A model generated the notes under the pieces. The model saw only the letters and a program-made list of their open reading frames with translations. It was not told the DNA's origin and did not search any database. From Afifellaceae bacterium (GTDB lineage: Bacteria; Pseudomonadota; Alphaproteobacteria; Rhizobiales; Afifellaceae): 39,461 nucleotides of DNA. Both the position numbers and the translations under genes were made by a program. The stretch is from the NCBI GenBank assembly GCA_028281235.1, contig JANQKG010000046.1, forward strand, positions 1 through 39,461, written 5' to 3'. Below are positions 24,099 to 31,681 of the stretch, in pieces. Position 1 is the first letter of the stretch; each line of letters begins with the position of its first letter.

Positions 24099-25769
24099 CT
24101 ACGACCTTTCGGCGGCGCGCTGGCGAACCTCGCTCAGCGTCGCGCGCGTGGAGATGATCTCCGGCTCCATCAGGATGTGCACGAGCGCTGGCCGACCACA
24201 TTTCAGCGCGCGCTCAAACGCCGGCGCAAATTCTTGCGTCGTCGTCACCGTCTCGCCATGCGCGCCGAATGATCGCGAATAGGCCGCAAAGTCCGGATTG
24301 GTCAGCGTTGTCGCGTAGTCTTCACCCGGGTAGCTCCGCTCCTGGTGCATGCGGATCGTGCCGTACATGCCGTTGTCGAGAACCAGCGTCACGACATTCA
24401 GACCATGCTGCACGGCCGTCGCCAGCTCCTGGCCGGTCATCAAAAAGCACCCGTCGCCGGCGAAGCACACCACGTCGCGCTCCGGGTGCACCGCCTTGGC
24501 GGCGATCGCGGCGGGAAAGCCGTAGCCCATCGCCCCGCTGACCGGACCGAGCTGGGTCGGGAAGCCACGGTAAAGGTAATGGCGCATGCACCAGCCGGTG
24601 TAATTGCCGGCACCGTTGGTGATGATGGCGTCGGGTCCAAGCCGCTGACGCAGATGCGCCATGATTGCGCCGAAGTCGATCGATCCGGGAAAATCGCGCG
24701 CAATGAGCTGCACGTCGAAGTCGCGCCGCGCCGCCGCGGTCCAGTCCTGCCAACGCGGCTCGGCCGCCGGCCTGAGCACGGCGGCGGCCGCCAGGAAGGG
24801 CCCGACCCCGGCGTTGATCGCAAGCGCGGCTGAAAAGACGCGGCCAAGCTCCTCCGCGCCGGGATGAACATGCACAAGTTTCTGCTCAGGCTGAGGCGAG
24901 CGGATCAGCGTATACCCCGACGTGGTCATCTCGCCGAGGCGATCGCCGATCGCGACGACAAGATCGGCGTCGCGCACGCGCTTTGCGAGTTCCGGCGACA
25001 CCGATGTGCCAAGCTCGCCGATATAGAGCGGGTGCGTATTGTCCAGGCGATCCTGACAGCGAAAGCCCGCCGCGACAGGCAGGCGGAACGCCTCGGCGAA
25101 GCTGACGAGATCGGCACGCGCCGCCTCTGACCAGCCGCTGCCGCCGACAATGGCGAGCGGGCGCTCAGCATCCGCCAGTAGATTGTTCAGCGCCGCCATC
25201 TGCGCCTCAGTCGGCGCCGGCTCGGCGATCGGCGTTGGCACGACATCGCCCGTTTCGGCTGTCGCCGTCAGCACGTCTTCCGGAAAGATCAGCGCCACCG
25301 GCCCGCGCCGGCCCGACATGGCGATCGCATAGGCGCGCGCGACATATTCGGGAATGCGCGCCGGGTCCTCCACCTGGTCCACCCACTTGGTGAGCTCGCT
25401 CAGCATGCGGCGGTAATCCACCTCCTGAAACGCCTCGCGGCCGGCCATGTCACGGCCCACCTGCCCGACCAGGAGCAGCATCGGCGTGGAATCCTGGCGC
25501 GCCGTGTGCAGACCGATGGAGGCATTGGTCACGCCGGGGGCGCGGGTGACGAATGCGATGCCCGGCCGACCGGTGAGCTTGCCATAGGCCTCCGCCATGT
25601 TGGCAGCACCGCCTTCCTGCCGGCAGACGATCAGCCGCACGCGATCCTGGACGTCGCGGAACGCGGCGATGGCGCCCAAAAAGCTCTCCCCCGGCACGCA
25701 AAACGCCATATCCGCACCGTGGCCGATCAGATTGTCGATGAGGATGCGCCCGCCCGTTCGTTCAGCCAT
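24099..25769 (-). CDS. Thiamine diphosphate-dependent enzyme (acetolactate synthase large-subunit-like)
   Basis: A 556-residue protein with the three-domain ThDP-decarboxylase fold. The N-terminal PYR domain contains the activating Glu52 in CRQEGGAANMAE. The middle domain has a Rossmann-like AIVGGSGWSEA segment. The C-terminal PP domain carries the ThDP/Mg motif GDG at 438-440 through LDNGMYG about 26 residues later. It resembles acetolactate synthase, but no ilvH regulatory subunit gene is adjacent. Relatives include glyoxylate carboligase, sulfoacetaldehyde acetyltransferase and benzoylformate decarboxylase-like enzymes, so the substrate is uncertain. ATG 25769 is favoured over GTG 25787 and has AGGCGAG upstream. 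It is divergent from ribBA across 122 bases. Confidence 0.88.
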   Translation of the reverse strand: MAERTGGRILIDNLIGHGADMAFCVPGESFLGAIAAFRDVQDRVRLIVCRQEGGAANMAEAYGKLTGRPGIAFVTRAPGVTNASIGLHTARQDSTPMLLLVGQVGRDMAGREAFQEVDYRRMLSELTKWVDQVEDPARIPEYVARAYAIAMSGRRGPVALIFPEDVLTATAETGDVVPTPIAEPAPTEAQMAALNNLLADAERPLAIVGGSGWSEAARADLVSFAEAFRLPVAAGFRCQDRLDNTHPLYIGELGTSVSPELAKRVRDADLVVAIGDRLGEMTTSGYTLIRSPQPEQKLVHVHPGAEELGRVFSAALAINAGVGPFLAAAAVLRPAAEPRWQDWTAAARRDFDVQLIARDFPGSIDFGAIMAHLRQRLGPDAIITNGAGNYTGWCMRHYLYRGFPTQLGPVSGAMGYGFPAAIAAKAVHPERDVVCFAGDGCFLMTGQELATAVQHGLNVVTLVLDNGMYGTIRMHQERSYPGEDYATTLTNPDFAAYSRSFGAHGETVTTTQEFAPAFERALKCGRPALVHILMEPEIISTRATLSEVRQRAAERS

Positions 25770-25891
25770 GTCATCTCGCCTGGTCACGCGCCCTCCATAC
25801 GCGATGGCCGGCTGGGTCGCCTAGACCCATTGCCCGCGCTGCATTGCGCCGGACCGCCTGGGTCGCTAGTCATCTGCGCCGAGGAATGGAC

Positions 25892-27013
25892 ATGAGCTTG
25901 AACAGCGTATCGGAAGCGCTCGCCGCATTCGCCGCAGGCGAGCTTGTCGTGGTCGTCGACGACGACGACCGCGAGAACGAAGGCGACCTCATCCTGGCGG
26001 CGTCCAAGGCGACGCCCGAGCAGATCGCCTTCATGATCCGCCATACCAGCGGCATCATCTGCGCACCCATGTCGCAGGAGCTTGCCGACAGGCTGCAGCT
26101 CACCCCTATGGTCGCTTCAAACCGCGACCCCATGCGCACCGCCTTCACCGTCTCCGTCGATTATCGCGAAGGGCTGACCACCGGCATCTCCGCGGAGGAG
26201 CGCACCAACACGCTGCGCGCGCTCGCCAACGACAATTGCATCGCAAGCGACTTTCTGCGACCGGGCCATGTCTTTCCGCTGATCAGCAAGACCGGCGGCG
26301 TGCTGATCCGCTCCGGTCACACGGAGGCCGCGACCGACCTCACCCGGCTCGCCAACCTGCCGGAGGTTGGCGTGCTGGCGGAGATCGTCAACGACAGCGG
26401 CAGCGTCAAGCGCCTGCCGGAGCTGATCGCGTTTGCGCGCCAGCACGATCTCAAGATCGTGTCGATCGCCGACCTGATCGAGCATCGCATCCGCACCGAG
26501 TCCCTGGTCAAGCGGATCGAGAGCAGCGAGATCACCACGCCGATCGGACCGGCGAACCTGCATATCTACACGACTGCCTTCGACGATACGCAGCACCTGG
26601 CCGTCACCTTCGGCGAGGTTTCCGGAGAGAGCGGCGTGCCCTGCCGCATCCATCACGAGCAGCCCCTGCGCGATCTCTTCGAAGCGCCGGCCGCGCAGCG
26701 CTGGCTTGACGTCGCGCTGGCGCGCTTCAAGGCAAACGGCACCGGCGTTCTGATCTATGTCCGCGATCCTCGGATCACCGCCCTGCAGAGCCTGCCGCCA
26801 GCCGTAACAGGAGCCGACGAGGGCAATGAGGGCGACGGCCACCCTACGTCGCGCAGCCGCCGCGAGCGCTGGCGCGAGATCGGCCTCGGCGCACAGATTC
26901 TGCGCGATCTCGGCGTGTCATCGATCCGGTTGGTCGCCACCCAGCACCGCCAATATGTCGGCCTTGCCGGCTTCGGCATCGAGATTGCCGAGACGGAGAT
27001 CGTGGAAAGCTAG
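25892..27013 (+). CDS. ribB: 3,4-dihydroxy-2-butanone-4-phosphate synthase with degenerate GTP cyclohydrolase II domain
   Basis: A 373-residue RibBA-type protein. The RibB half (about 1-205) holds the acidic active site DDDDRENEGDL near 23-33, HTSGI and RPGHVFPL, with SGHTEAATDL; it converts ribulose 5-phosphate to the four-carbon riboflavin precursor. The C-terminal half aligns in outline with GTP cyclohydrolase II (VPCRIHHEQPLRDLFEA...LIYVRD). The zinc-binding cysteines of the 'SLRCDCGxQL' motif are missing, so GTP hydrolysis is unlikely from this domain. Such fused, degenerate proteins are known in Proteobacteria. ATG 25892 has GAGG seven bases before; ATG 25886 is possible. No FMN riboswitch fits upstream. 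A TIM-barrel gene follows after 28 bases. Confidence 0.9.
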   Translation: MSLNSVSEALAAFAAGELVVVVDDDDRENEGDLILAASKATPEQIAFMIRHTSGIICAPMSQELADRLQLTPMVASNRDPMRTAFTVSVDYREGLTTGISAEERTNTLRALANDNCIASDFLRPGHVFPLISKTGGVLIRSGHTEAATDLTRLANLPEVGVLAEIVNDSGSVKRLPELIAFARQHDLKIVSIADLIEHRIRTESLVKRIESSEITTPIGPANLHIYTTAFDDTQHLAVTFGEVSGESGVPCRIHHEQPLRDLFEAPAAQRWLDVALARFKANGTGVLIYVRDPRITALQSLPPAVTGADEGNEGDGHPTSRSRRERWREIGLGAQILRDLGVSSIRLVATQHRQYVGLAGFGIEIAETEIVES

Positions 27014-27041
27014 GCGAGCGTTGGACCGCGGAGGTGGGACC

Positions 27042-27905
27042 ATGAAGCTTGGCGTGATCTGCGACGGCATCAGCCGCGATCTGGCGCATACCGTCGATGT
27101 CATGGACGAGTTCGGCCTCGACTACGCCGAGTTGCAATTCGTCGGCGACAAGGAGGTCGGCGACCACAGCCCCGCGGAGATCGCTGCCATCAAGACGCTG
27201 CTCGACGATCGGGGCAAGTCGGTTGCGTGCCTCTCACGGCACGTCTTCGCCGGCATGAATGCCGCCAACCGCCCCGGCGACGATCTCCACACAACGCACA
27301 TGGACGCGCTGAAGCGCGTGATCGAGATGGCCCACGTGGTCGCCTCGCCGCTGGTGCGGATCATGACGCCAAAGAAGGAGCAGATTCTGTGGGGCCGCAA
27401 CGGCGCGGAACTTTGGAATGTCGCCAAAGGCGCGTGGGACGCCGTCCCGCCGCTCATCGCGCCGGCGGTCGACTTGGCACGGGCGGAGGGCGTCACGCTG
27501 GTCGTGGAGACCGGCAACGGCACGATGGTGAACTCCAACTACACAGCGCGCCGGCTGATCGATGATCTGGGCGCCAAGGATGCGCTCAAGGTCCTTTGGG
27601 ACCCGGCCAACAATTGCTGGTGCCACGAGCGCGCATATCCGGACGGCTACGAAGAGGTCCGTGACGGCTATCTCGGCCACGTCCACATCAAGGACGTTCT
27701 GGTCGACACGCCACGCGCCACGCTGGAGGTGCGCCGGATGGGCGAGGGTCAGCTCGCCGACCAATTCCAGCCGATCGCTGAGGCGCTGCGCCGCGACGGC
27801 TATGACGGAGTCATCTCATTTGAGAGCGTCTACCACCCCGGCAACGGCGACTTTGAGGCCGGCTTCCGCCAATGCGTCGGGACGTTCAAAGCGATATTCG
27901 GCTGA
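27042..27905 (+). CDS. Sugar phosphate isomerase/epimerase-like TIM barrel
   Basis: A 287-residue protein of the xylose isomerase-like (AP endonuclease 2) TIM-barrel family. Likely metal ligands are Glu in LVVETGNG, Asp in VLWDPANNC, His in GHVHIKD and Glu in VISFESVYHP. These proteins isomerise or epimerise keto-sugars or inositol derivatives using divalent metals; no substrate can be assigned. ATG 27042 is preceded by GGAGGTGGGACC. The 28-base gap to ribBA suggests cotranscription, though no riboflavin role is known for this family. It is convergent with an SDR gene. Confidence 0.88.
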   Translation: MKLGVICDGISRDLAHTVDVMDEFGLDYAELQFVGDKEVGDHSPAEIAAIKTLLDDRGKSVACLSRHVFAGMNAANRPGDDLHTTHMDALKRVIEMAHVVASPLVRIMTPKKEQILWGRNGAELWNVAKGAWDAVPPLIAPAVDLARAEGVTLVVETGNGTMVNSNYTARRLIDDLGAKDALKVLWDPANNCWCHERAYPDGYEEVRDGYLGHVHIKDVLVDTPRATLEVRRMGEGQLADQFQPIAEALRRDGYDGVISFESVYHPGNGDFEAGFRQCVGTFKAIFG

Positions 27906-27953
27906 GGCAGCAGCTTGCCCGCCAAGGCAGAAACCTGGCCCCTACCCCACCAG

Positions 27954-28694
27954 CTAGCCACGTCCGACAAACGGCATCTGGTTGGCCATGATCGTGACGA
28001 AGAGCATGTTGGTGTCGAGCGGCAGCGAATCCATGTGGAGCACTGTATCGGCCACCTGCTGCACATCCATCAGCGGCTCCTTGGCGATCGACCCGTTCGC
28101 TTGCGGAACGCCTTCTGCCATGCGCGCTGCAAGCTCCGTCAGCGCATTGCCTATATCGATCTGACCGCAGGCAATATCGAAAGCGCGGCAGTCGAGCGAG
28201 ATCGATTTGGTAAGGCCGGTGACCGCGTGCTTGGTGGATGTGTAGGGAGCAGAATTGGGGCGCGGCGTCTGCGCCGAGATCGAGCCATTGTTGATGATGC
28301 GGCCGCCGCGCGGTGTCTGCGCCTTCATCTGCCGTATGGCTTCGCGCGCGCAGTAGAACATGCCGCTGAGATTGACGTCCACGACGGCCCGCCATTGGGC
28401 GTTGGTCAAGTCCTCAATCGGCACGCCAGGCGCGCCAATGCCGGCATTGTTGAAAAGCAGGTCAAGCCGGCCGAACTTTTCAATCGTCCTGCCGAACAGC
28501 GCGTCAACGGCATCGGGATCGCTGACGTCGGTCGGCACGACGAGCGCTGCCTCGCCCGCACCTTCTGCGGTCTCCTCAAGCGCTTCGCGCCGCCGTCCGG
28601 CCAGCGCAACGCTGTAGCCTGCTTCAAGCAGCGTTCTCGTCACGGCGCGGCCAACACCGCTCCCCGCTCCCGTCACGATCGCAACCTTGCCCAT
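27954..28694 (-). CDS. Short-chain dehydrogenase/reductase
   Basis: A 246-residue SDR. The N-terminal [15 protein letters not shown] holds the glycine-rich cofactor motif. NNAGIG follows at about 88, with catalytic Ser in INNGSISAQ and Tyr/Lys in YTSTKHA. The C-terminal substrate region lacks the usual 'PG' turn after the helix and instead reads [11 protein letters not shown], which may alter specificity. The substrate is unknown. ATG 28694 is preferred to GTG 28703 because GAGGGA is better spaced. It is followed by the convergent TIM-barrel gene. Upstream is a palindromic repeat cluster and the YARHG gene. Confidence 0.92.
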   Translation of the reverse strand: MGKVAIVTGAGSGVGRAVTRTLLEAGYSVALAGRRREALEETAEGAGEAALVVPTDVSDPDAVDALFGRTIEKFGRLDLLFNNAGIGAPGVPIEDLTNAQWRAVVDVNLSGMFYCAREAIRQMKAQTPRGGRIINNGSISAQTPRPNSAPYTSTKHAVTGLTKSISLDCRAFDIACGQIDIGNALTELAARMAEGVPQANGSIAKEPLMDVQQVADTVLHMDSLPLDTNMLFVTIMANQMPFVGRG

Positions 28695-28712
28695 TCCCCG
28701 CACTCCCTCGTT

Positions 28713-28799
28713 AGAGCGTTGCGACGTTCAACGCTCTATCTTGTTGTTGACGCACGATCTGTCCGAAAATCGGTTCCCACTTTTCGGATCGCGCTCCAG
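28713..28799. repeat. Composite palindromic repeat (AGAGCGTTG and TCCGAAAA arms)
   Basis: AGAGCGTTG (28713-28721)/CAACGCTCT (28729-28737) and TCCGAAAA (28762-28769)/TTTTCGGA (28781-28788) form two hairpins in tandem. The second resembles the Rhizobiales 'ccgaaaagtgggaaccgattttcgg' intergenic element. The first stem recurs at 36548-36587. It lies between two minus-strand genes. Confidence 0.8.
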
Positions 28800-28801
28800 C
28801 C

Positions 28802-29095
28802 TCAACAGCCCTTGCGCCGCTCCCAGCCGCGGATCAGCTCAACCTGCTCCTGTTCCCAGCCGTCGAGCTCGCCATAAGGCGGGAAGCACGCATCCTTGAA
28901 GATCGCGCGGGCCCGCGCCGTCTTAAAGCAATAGCCCTTCTGCGCGTAGAACAGGTTGCGCTCATACCAAAGCTCATCGCAGCTCATGTCGCGATAGCTC
29001 TGCGCGCTGGCCGTGCCGACGACCGAAAGCAAGGCGATGGCCGAAAGAGCTGCGACCACCACGCGCCGCTTGGGTGCCATGGGCCTCGTCGTCAT
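28802..29095 (-). CDS. Exported YARHG-domain protein
   Basis: A 97-residue protein with a signal peptide: basic start (KRR), hydrophobic VVVAALSAIALLSVV and cleavage after ASA near residue 31. The mature part YRDMSCDELWYERNLFYAQKGYCFKTARA matches the YARHG domain, a short extracellular or periplasmic module of unknown function. ATG 29095 is preceded by AAAGGTG eight bases away; an alternative start at 29125 would overlap the rhaI stop region. The gap to rhaI upstream is 26 bases, so it may be in the same transcript. A palindromic repeat follows. Confidence 0.8.
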   Translation of the reverse strand: MTTRPMAPKRRVVVAALSAIALLSVVGTASAQSYRDMSCDELWYERNLFYAQKGYCFKTARARAIFKDACFPPYGELDGWEQEQVELIRGWERRKGC

Positions 29096-29121
29096 CTCAC
29101 GCACCTTTCCAGAGACCTGCA

Positions 29122-30417
29122 TCACACGATGCCGCCACCGCCGCCAAGGACCTTCGGCCGCGCGTCGCCGACCTTTCGACGATATCCGAACGCGCGATAG
29201 ACCGCGACCGGGTCCATTGCGGCGCCTTTCTCATAGCGCGCCATCGCCAAGATCGGCTCCACGTTGGTGCGGAAGGCCTTCTTCAGCGTCTCGCTCGCCA
29301 TCAGCGCGTCGTTGGCATCCTGGTGACTGGCAAGTGCCGGCCGATCGACCAGCAGCGCCTGCACATAAGCGCGCTCGATTTCCATGGCCGACACCATCAG
29401 GCTCTCGATCGGATCGGTCACGTTGTGCGACTGGTCGATCATGTGCGCCGGATCGAAGCCCGGCGCTTCAGAAAGCTCCGCGTCCACAAGCTCGTTGAAC
29501 ACCAAAAAGAGCTGATACGGATTGATGGCGCCGGAATCGAGATCGTCGTCGCCATATTTGGAATCGTTGAAGTGGAACCCGCCCAGCTTCTGAAACTGAA
29601 TAAGCCGGGCCACGATCATCTCGATATTGGTGTTGGGGGCGTGGTGTCCGAGATCGACGAGGCAGAACGCCCGGTCTCCGAGCGCGTCGGCAATCAGGTA
29701 GTTGGTGCCCCAATCCTGCACGATCGTGGAATAGAAGGCCGGCTCGTAAAGCTTGTGCTCGGTGAACAGGCGCCAGTCGCTGGGCAACACCGCGTAGATC
29801 TTCTTGGCGGAGTCCAGATAACGCTCAAAGGCGCGCGTCAGATGGCTCTGTCCGGGGAAGTTCGATCCGTCGGCGATCCAGATCGTCAGCGCCTTGGAAC
29901 CGAGCTGCTGGCCGATCTCGATGCACTCCACATTGTGCTCGATCGCCTGACGCCGCACCGCCTTGTCGGTGTGCGACAATGAGCCGAATTTGTAGGAGAG
30001 CGCCTGCCCGGGCGCATCCTGAAACGTATTGGAGTTCATCGCGTCGAAGCCAAGCCCGCGCGCCGTGGCGTAGGATTTAAGCTCCGCGGGATCATCGTGC
30101 TTGTCCCAGGGAATATGCAGCGACACGCGCGGCGTCGCCCCGGTGAGCTGGTGGATCACGGCGCAATCGTCGAGCTTGTCGAGAATGTTCCGCGGCTCGC
30201 CCGGCATTGGAAAGCGCGCAAACCGCGTGCCGCCCGTGCCGACGCCCCAGGAGGGCACCGCCACCTCAAAGGCGGACGCCTTTGCCTTAAGCGCGTCGAT
30301 CTCAACGCCGCGCCGTTGCAGCGTCTCGCCCAAAGCCGCGTAATCGGCTTTGAGCGCGGCAAGCCCGGCCTCGTTCAACTGCCCGATCAGGTTCTGGTCG
30401 ATTCCCGGCCGCGGCAT
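29122..30417 (-). CDS. rhaI: L-rhamnose isomerase, rhizobial type
   Basis: A 431-residue TIM-barrel sugar isomerase resembling the rhizobial L-rhamnose catabolism isomerase (TIGR02629-type) rather than E. coli RhaA. Metal-binding segments include HIPWDKHDD, IWIADGSNFPGQ, LVDLGHHAPNTNIEM and HFNDSKYGDDDLDSG. It would convert L-rhamnose to L-rhamnulose, or another aldose to a ketose, in the cytoplasm. ATG 30417 has an AGGGGGGAG Shine-Dalgarno. A palindrome TAAGCA-TG-TGCTTA lies 20 bases upstream of the start and could be a repressor site. The usual rhamnose partners (kinase, aldolase, transporter) are absent here. An aldo/keto reductase gene is divergent. Confidence 0.93.
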   Translation of the reverse strand: MPRPGIDQNLIGQLNEAGLAALKADYAALGETLQRRGVEIDALKAKASAFEVAVPSWGVGTGGTRFARFPMPGEPRNILDKLDDCAVIHQLTGATPRVSLHIPWDKHDDPAELKSYATARGLGFDAMNSNTFQDAPGQALSYKFGSLSHTDKAVRRQAIEHNVECIEIGQQLGSKALTIWIADGSNFPGQSHLTRAFERYLDSAKKIYAVLPSDWRLFTEHKLYEPAFYSTIVQDWGTNYLIADALGDRAFCLVDLGHHAPNTNIEMIVARLIQFQKLGGFHFNDSKYGDDDLDSGAINPYQLFLVFNELVDAELSEAPGFDPAHMIDQSHNVTDPIESLMVSAMEIERAYVQALLVDRPALASHQDANDALMASETLKKAFRTNVEPILAMARYEKGAAMDPVAVYRAFGYRRKVGDARPKVLGGGGGIV

Positions 30418-30427
30418 CCGCTCCCCC

Positions 30428-30454
30428 CTTATGGATTTAAGCATGTGCTTATGG
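30428..30454. promoter_or_regulatory. Operator-like palindrome and direct repeats upstream of rhaI
   Basis: TAAGCA (30438-30443), TG, TGCTTA (30446-30451) is a perfect inverted repeat. CTTATGG occurs at 30428-30434 and 30448-30454, a direct repeat spaced 20 bases (about two helical turns). The site lies in the 203-base region between rhaI and the divergent reductase gene, close to the rhaI Shine-Dalgarno. Confidence 0.5.
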
Positions 30455-30620
30455 CGTCCGGCCGGCGGACGGAAGGGGAAAGTCGCAAACCGCGGATGAT
30501 TACTTCATTCGGTCCTCTCTCGGCGGCCGGCAAGGCGCACGCCAAGCCTTCCGTTTCCAGCCAGGGCCCGCTAATCAATCCCGGCCATTCCGTCCCACCC
30601 GGCACCATTGGAGACATCGC

Positions 30621-31652
30621 ATGAGCTACGTTGCCGCGCCTGCGCGCTACGACACGATGACCTACAATTACACGGGGCACAGCGGGCTGAAGCTCCCGGC
30701 GATCTCGCTGGGGCTATGGTACAGCTTCGGCGAAAGCACACACTTCGCGCTTAGCCAGGAACTGCTTCGCACCGCCTTCGATCTCGGCATCACGCATTTC
30801 GATCTCGGCAACAATTACGGCCCGCCGCCCGGCGCCGCCGAAGAGACATTCGGAAAGATGCTGCGCGGCGACTTCGCGAGCCATCGCGACGAGCTGATCA
30901 TCTCCACCAAGGCCGGCTATCTGATGTGGCCTGGGCCGTACGGCGAATGGGGCAGCCGCAAATATTTGATCTCCAGTCTCGACCAGAGCCTGAAACGCAT
31001 GGGCCTGGACTATGTCGACATCTTCTACTCGCATCGCTTCGACCCCGACACGCCGCTGGAGGAGACCATGGGCGCGCTCGACGCCATCGTGCGGCAGGGC
31101 AAGGCGCTCTATGTCGGCATCTCGTCCTACAATGCGCAGAAGACGACCGAGGCGGCGGCGATCCTGCGTCAGCTGGGCACGCCCTGCCTCATCCACCAGC
31201 CGAGCTATTCCCTCCTGAACAGATGGATCGAGCGCGACCGTCTGCTCGACACGCTGGACGCCGAAGGCATCGGCTGCATCGCCTTCTCGCCGCTGGCGCA
31301 GGGCATGCTGTCGAGCAAATATCTGAAGGGCGTTCCCGCCGACAGCCGCGCCGTCAGCGGCCCTTCCTTCAAGAAGGATTTTCTGAAGGCGGAGACGATC
31401 AAGCGCGTTCGCTCTCTTAACAATATCGCCAAGAAGCGCGGACAATCGCTTGCTCAAATGGCGATCGCTTGGGCGCTGCGCGACCCACGCATGACATCCG
31501 CGCTGATCGGCGCCAGCCGGCCCGAGCAGATCACCGAGATCGTCGGCGCGCTGCAGAACACTGACTTCAGCGACAAGGAGCTGAAACAGATCGACCGCCA
31601 CGCGGAGGATGTCGGCATCAATCTGTGGGCGCGCTCAAGCGCCAAGCGCTGA
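30621..31652 (+). CDS. L-glyceraldehyde 3-phosphate reductase-like aldo/keto reductase (YghZ family)
   Basis: A 343-residue aldo/keto reductase of the YghZ/Gpr group. FDLGNNYGPPPGAAEE supplies the catalytic Asp/Tyr region, STKAGYLMWPGPYGEWGSRK is the YghZ-type insertion, and YSHRFDPDTPLEE the His region. The C-terminal ALIGASRPEQI contacts NADPH. The family reduces L-glyceraldehyde 3-phosphate and methylglyoxal. ATG 30621 is preceded by GGAG eight bases away. It is divergent from rhaI across 203 bases, suggesting a shared regulatory region and perhaps handling of sugar breakdown products; this is inference. Confidence 0.92.
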   Translation: MSYVAAPARYDTMTYNYTGHSGLKLPAISLGLWYSFGESTHFALSQELLRTAFDLGITHFDLGNNYGPPPGAAEETFGKMLRGDFASHRDELIISTKAGYLMWPGPYGEWGSRKYLISSLDQSLKRMGLDYVDIFYSHRFDPDTPLEETMGALDAIVRQGKALYVGISSYNAQKTTEAAAILRQLGTPCLIHQPSYSLLNRWIERDRLLDTLDAEGIGCIAFSPLAQGMLSSKYLKGVPADSRAVSGPSFKKDFLKAETIKRVRSLNNIAKKRGQSLAQMAIAWALRDPRMTSALIGASRPEQITEIVGALQNTDFSDKELKQIDRHAEDVGINLWARSSAKR

Positions 31653-31681
31653 GAGTATTTTCTTTCGAAGGCGCAGCAGCG

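Noticed and set aside
25770-25891. Possible FMN riboswitch before ribBA
   Set aside because: The divergent spacer is only 122 bases and lacks the conserved RFN-element segments.
27915-28877. 320-codon open frame on + across the SDR and repeat
   Set aside because: Opposite an intact SDR with all motifs and running through a repeat; no homology evident.
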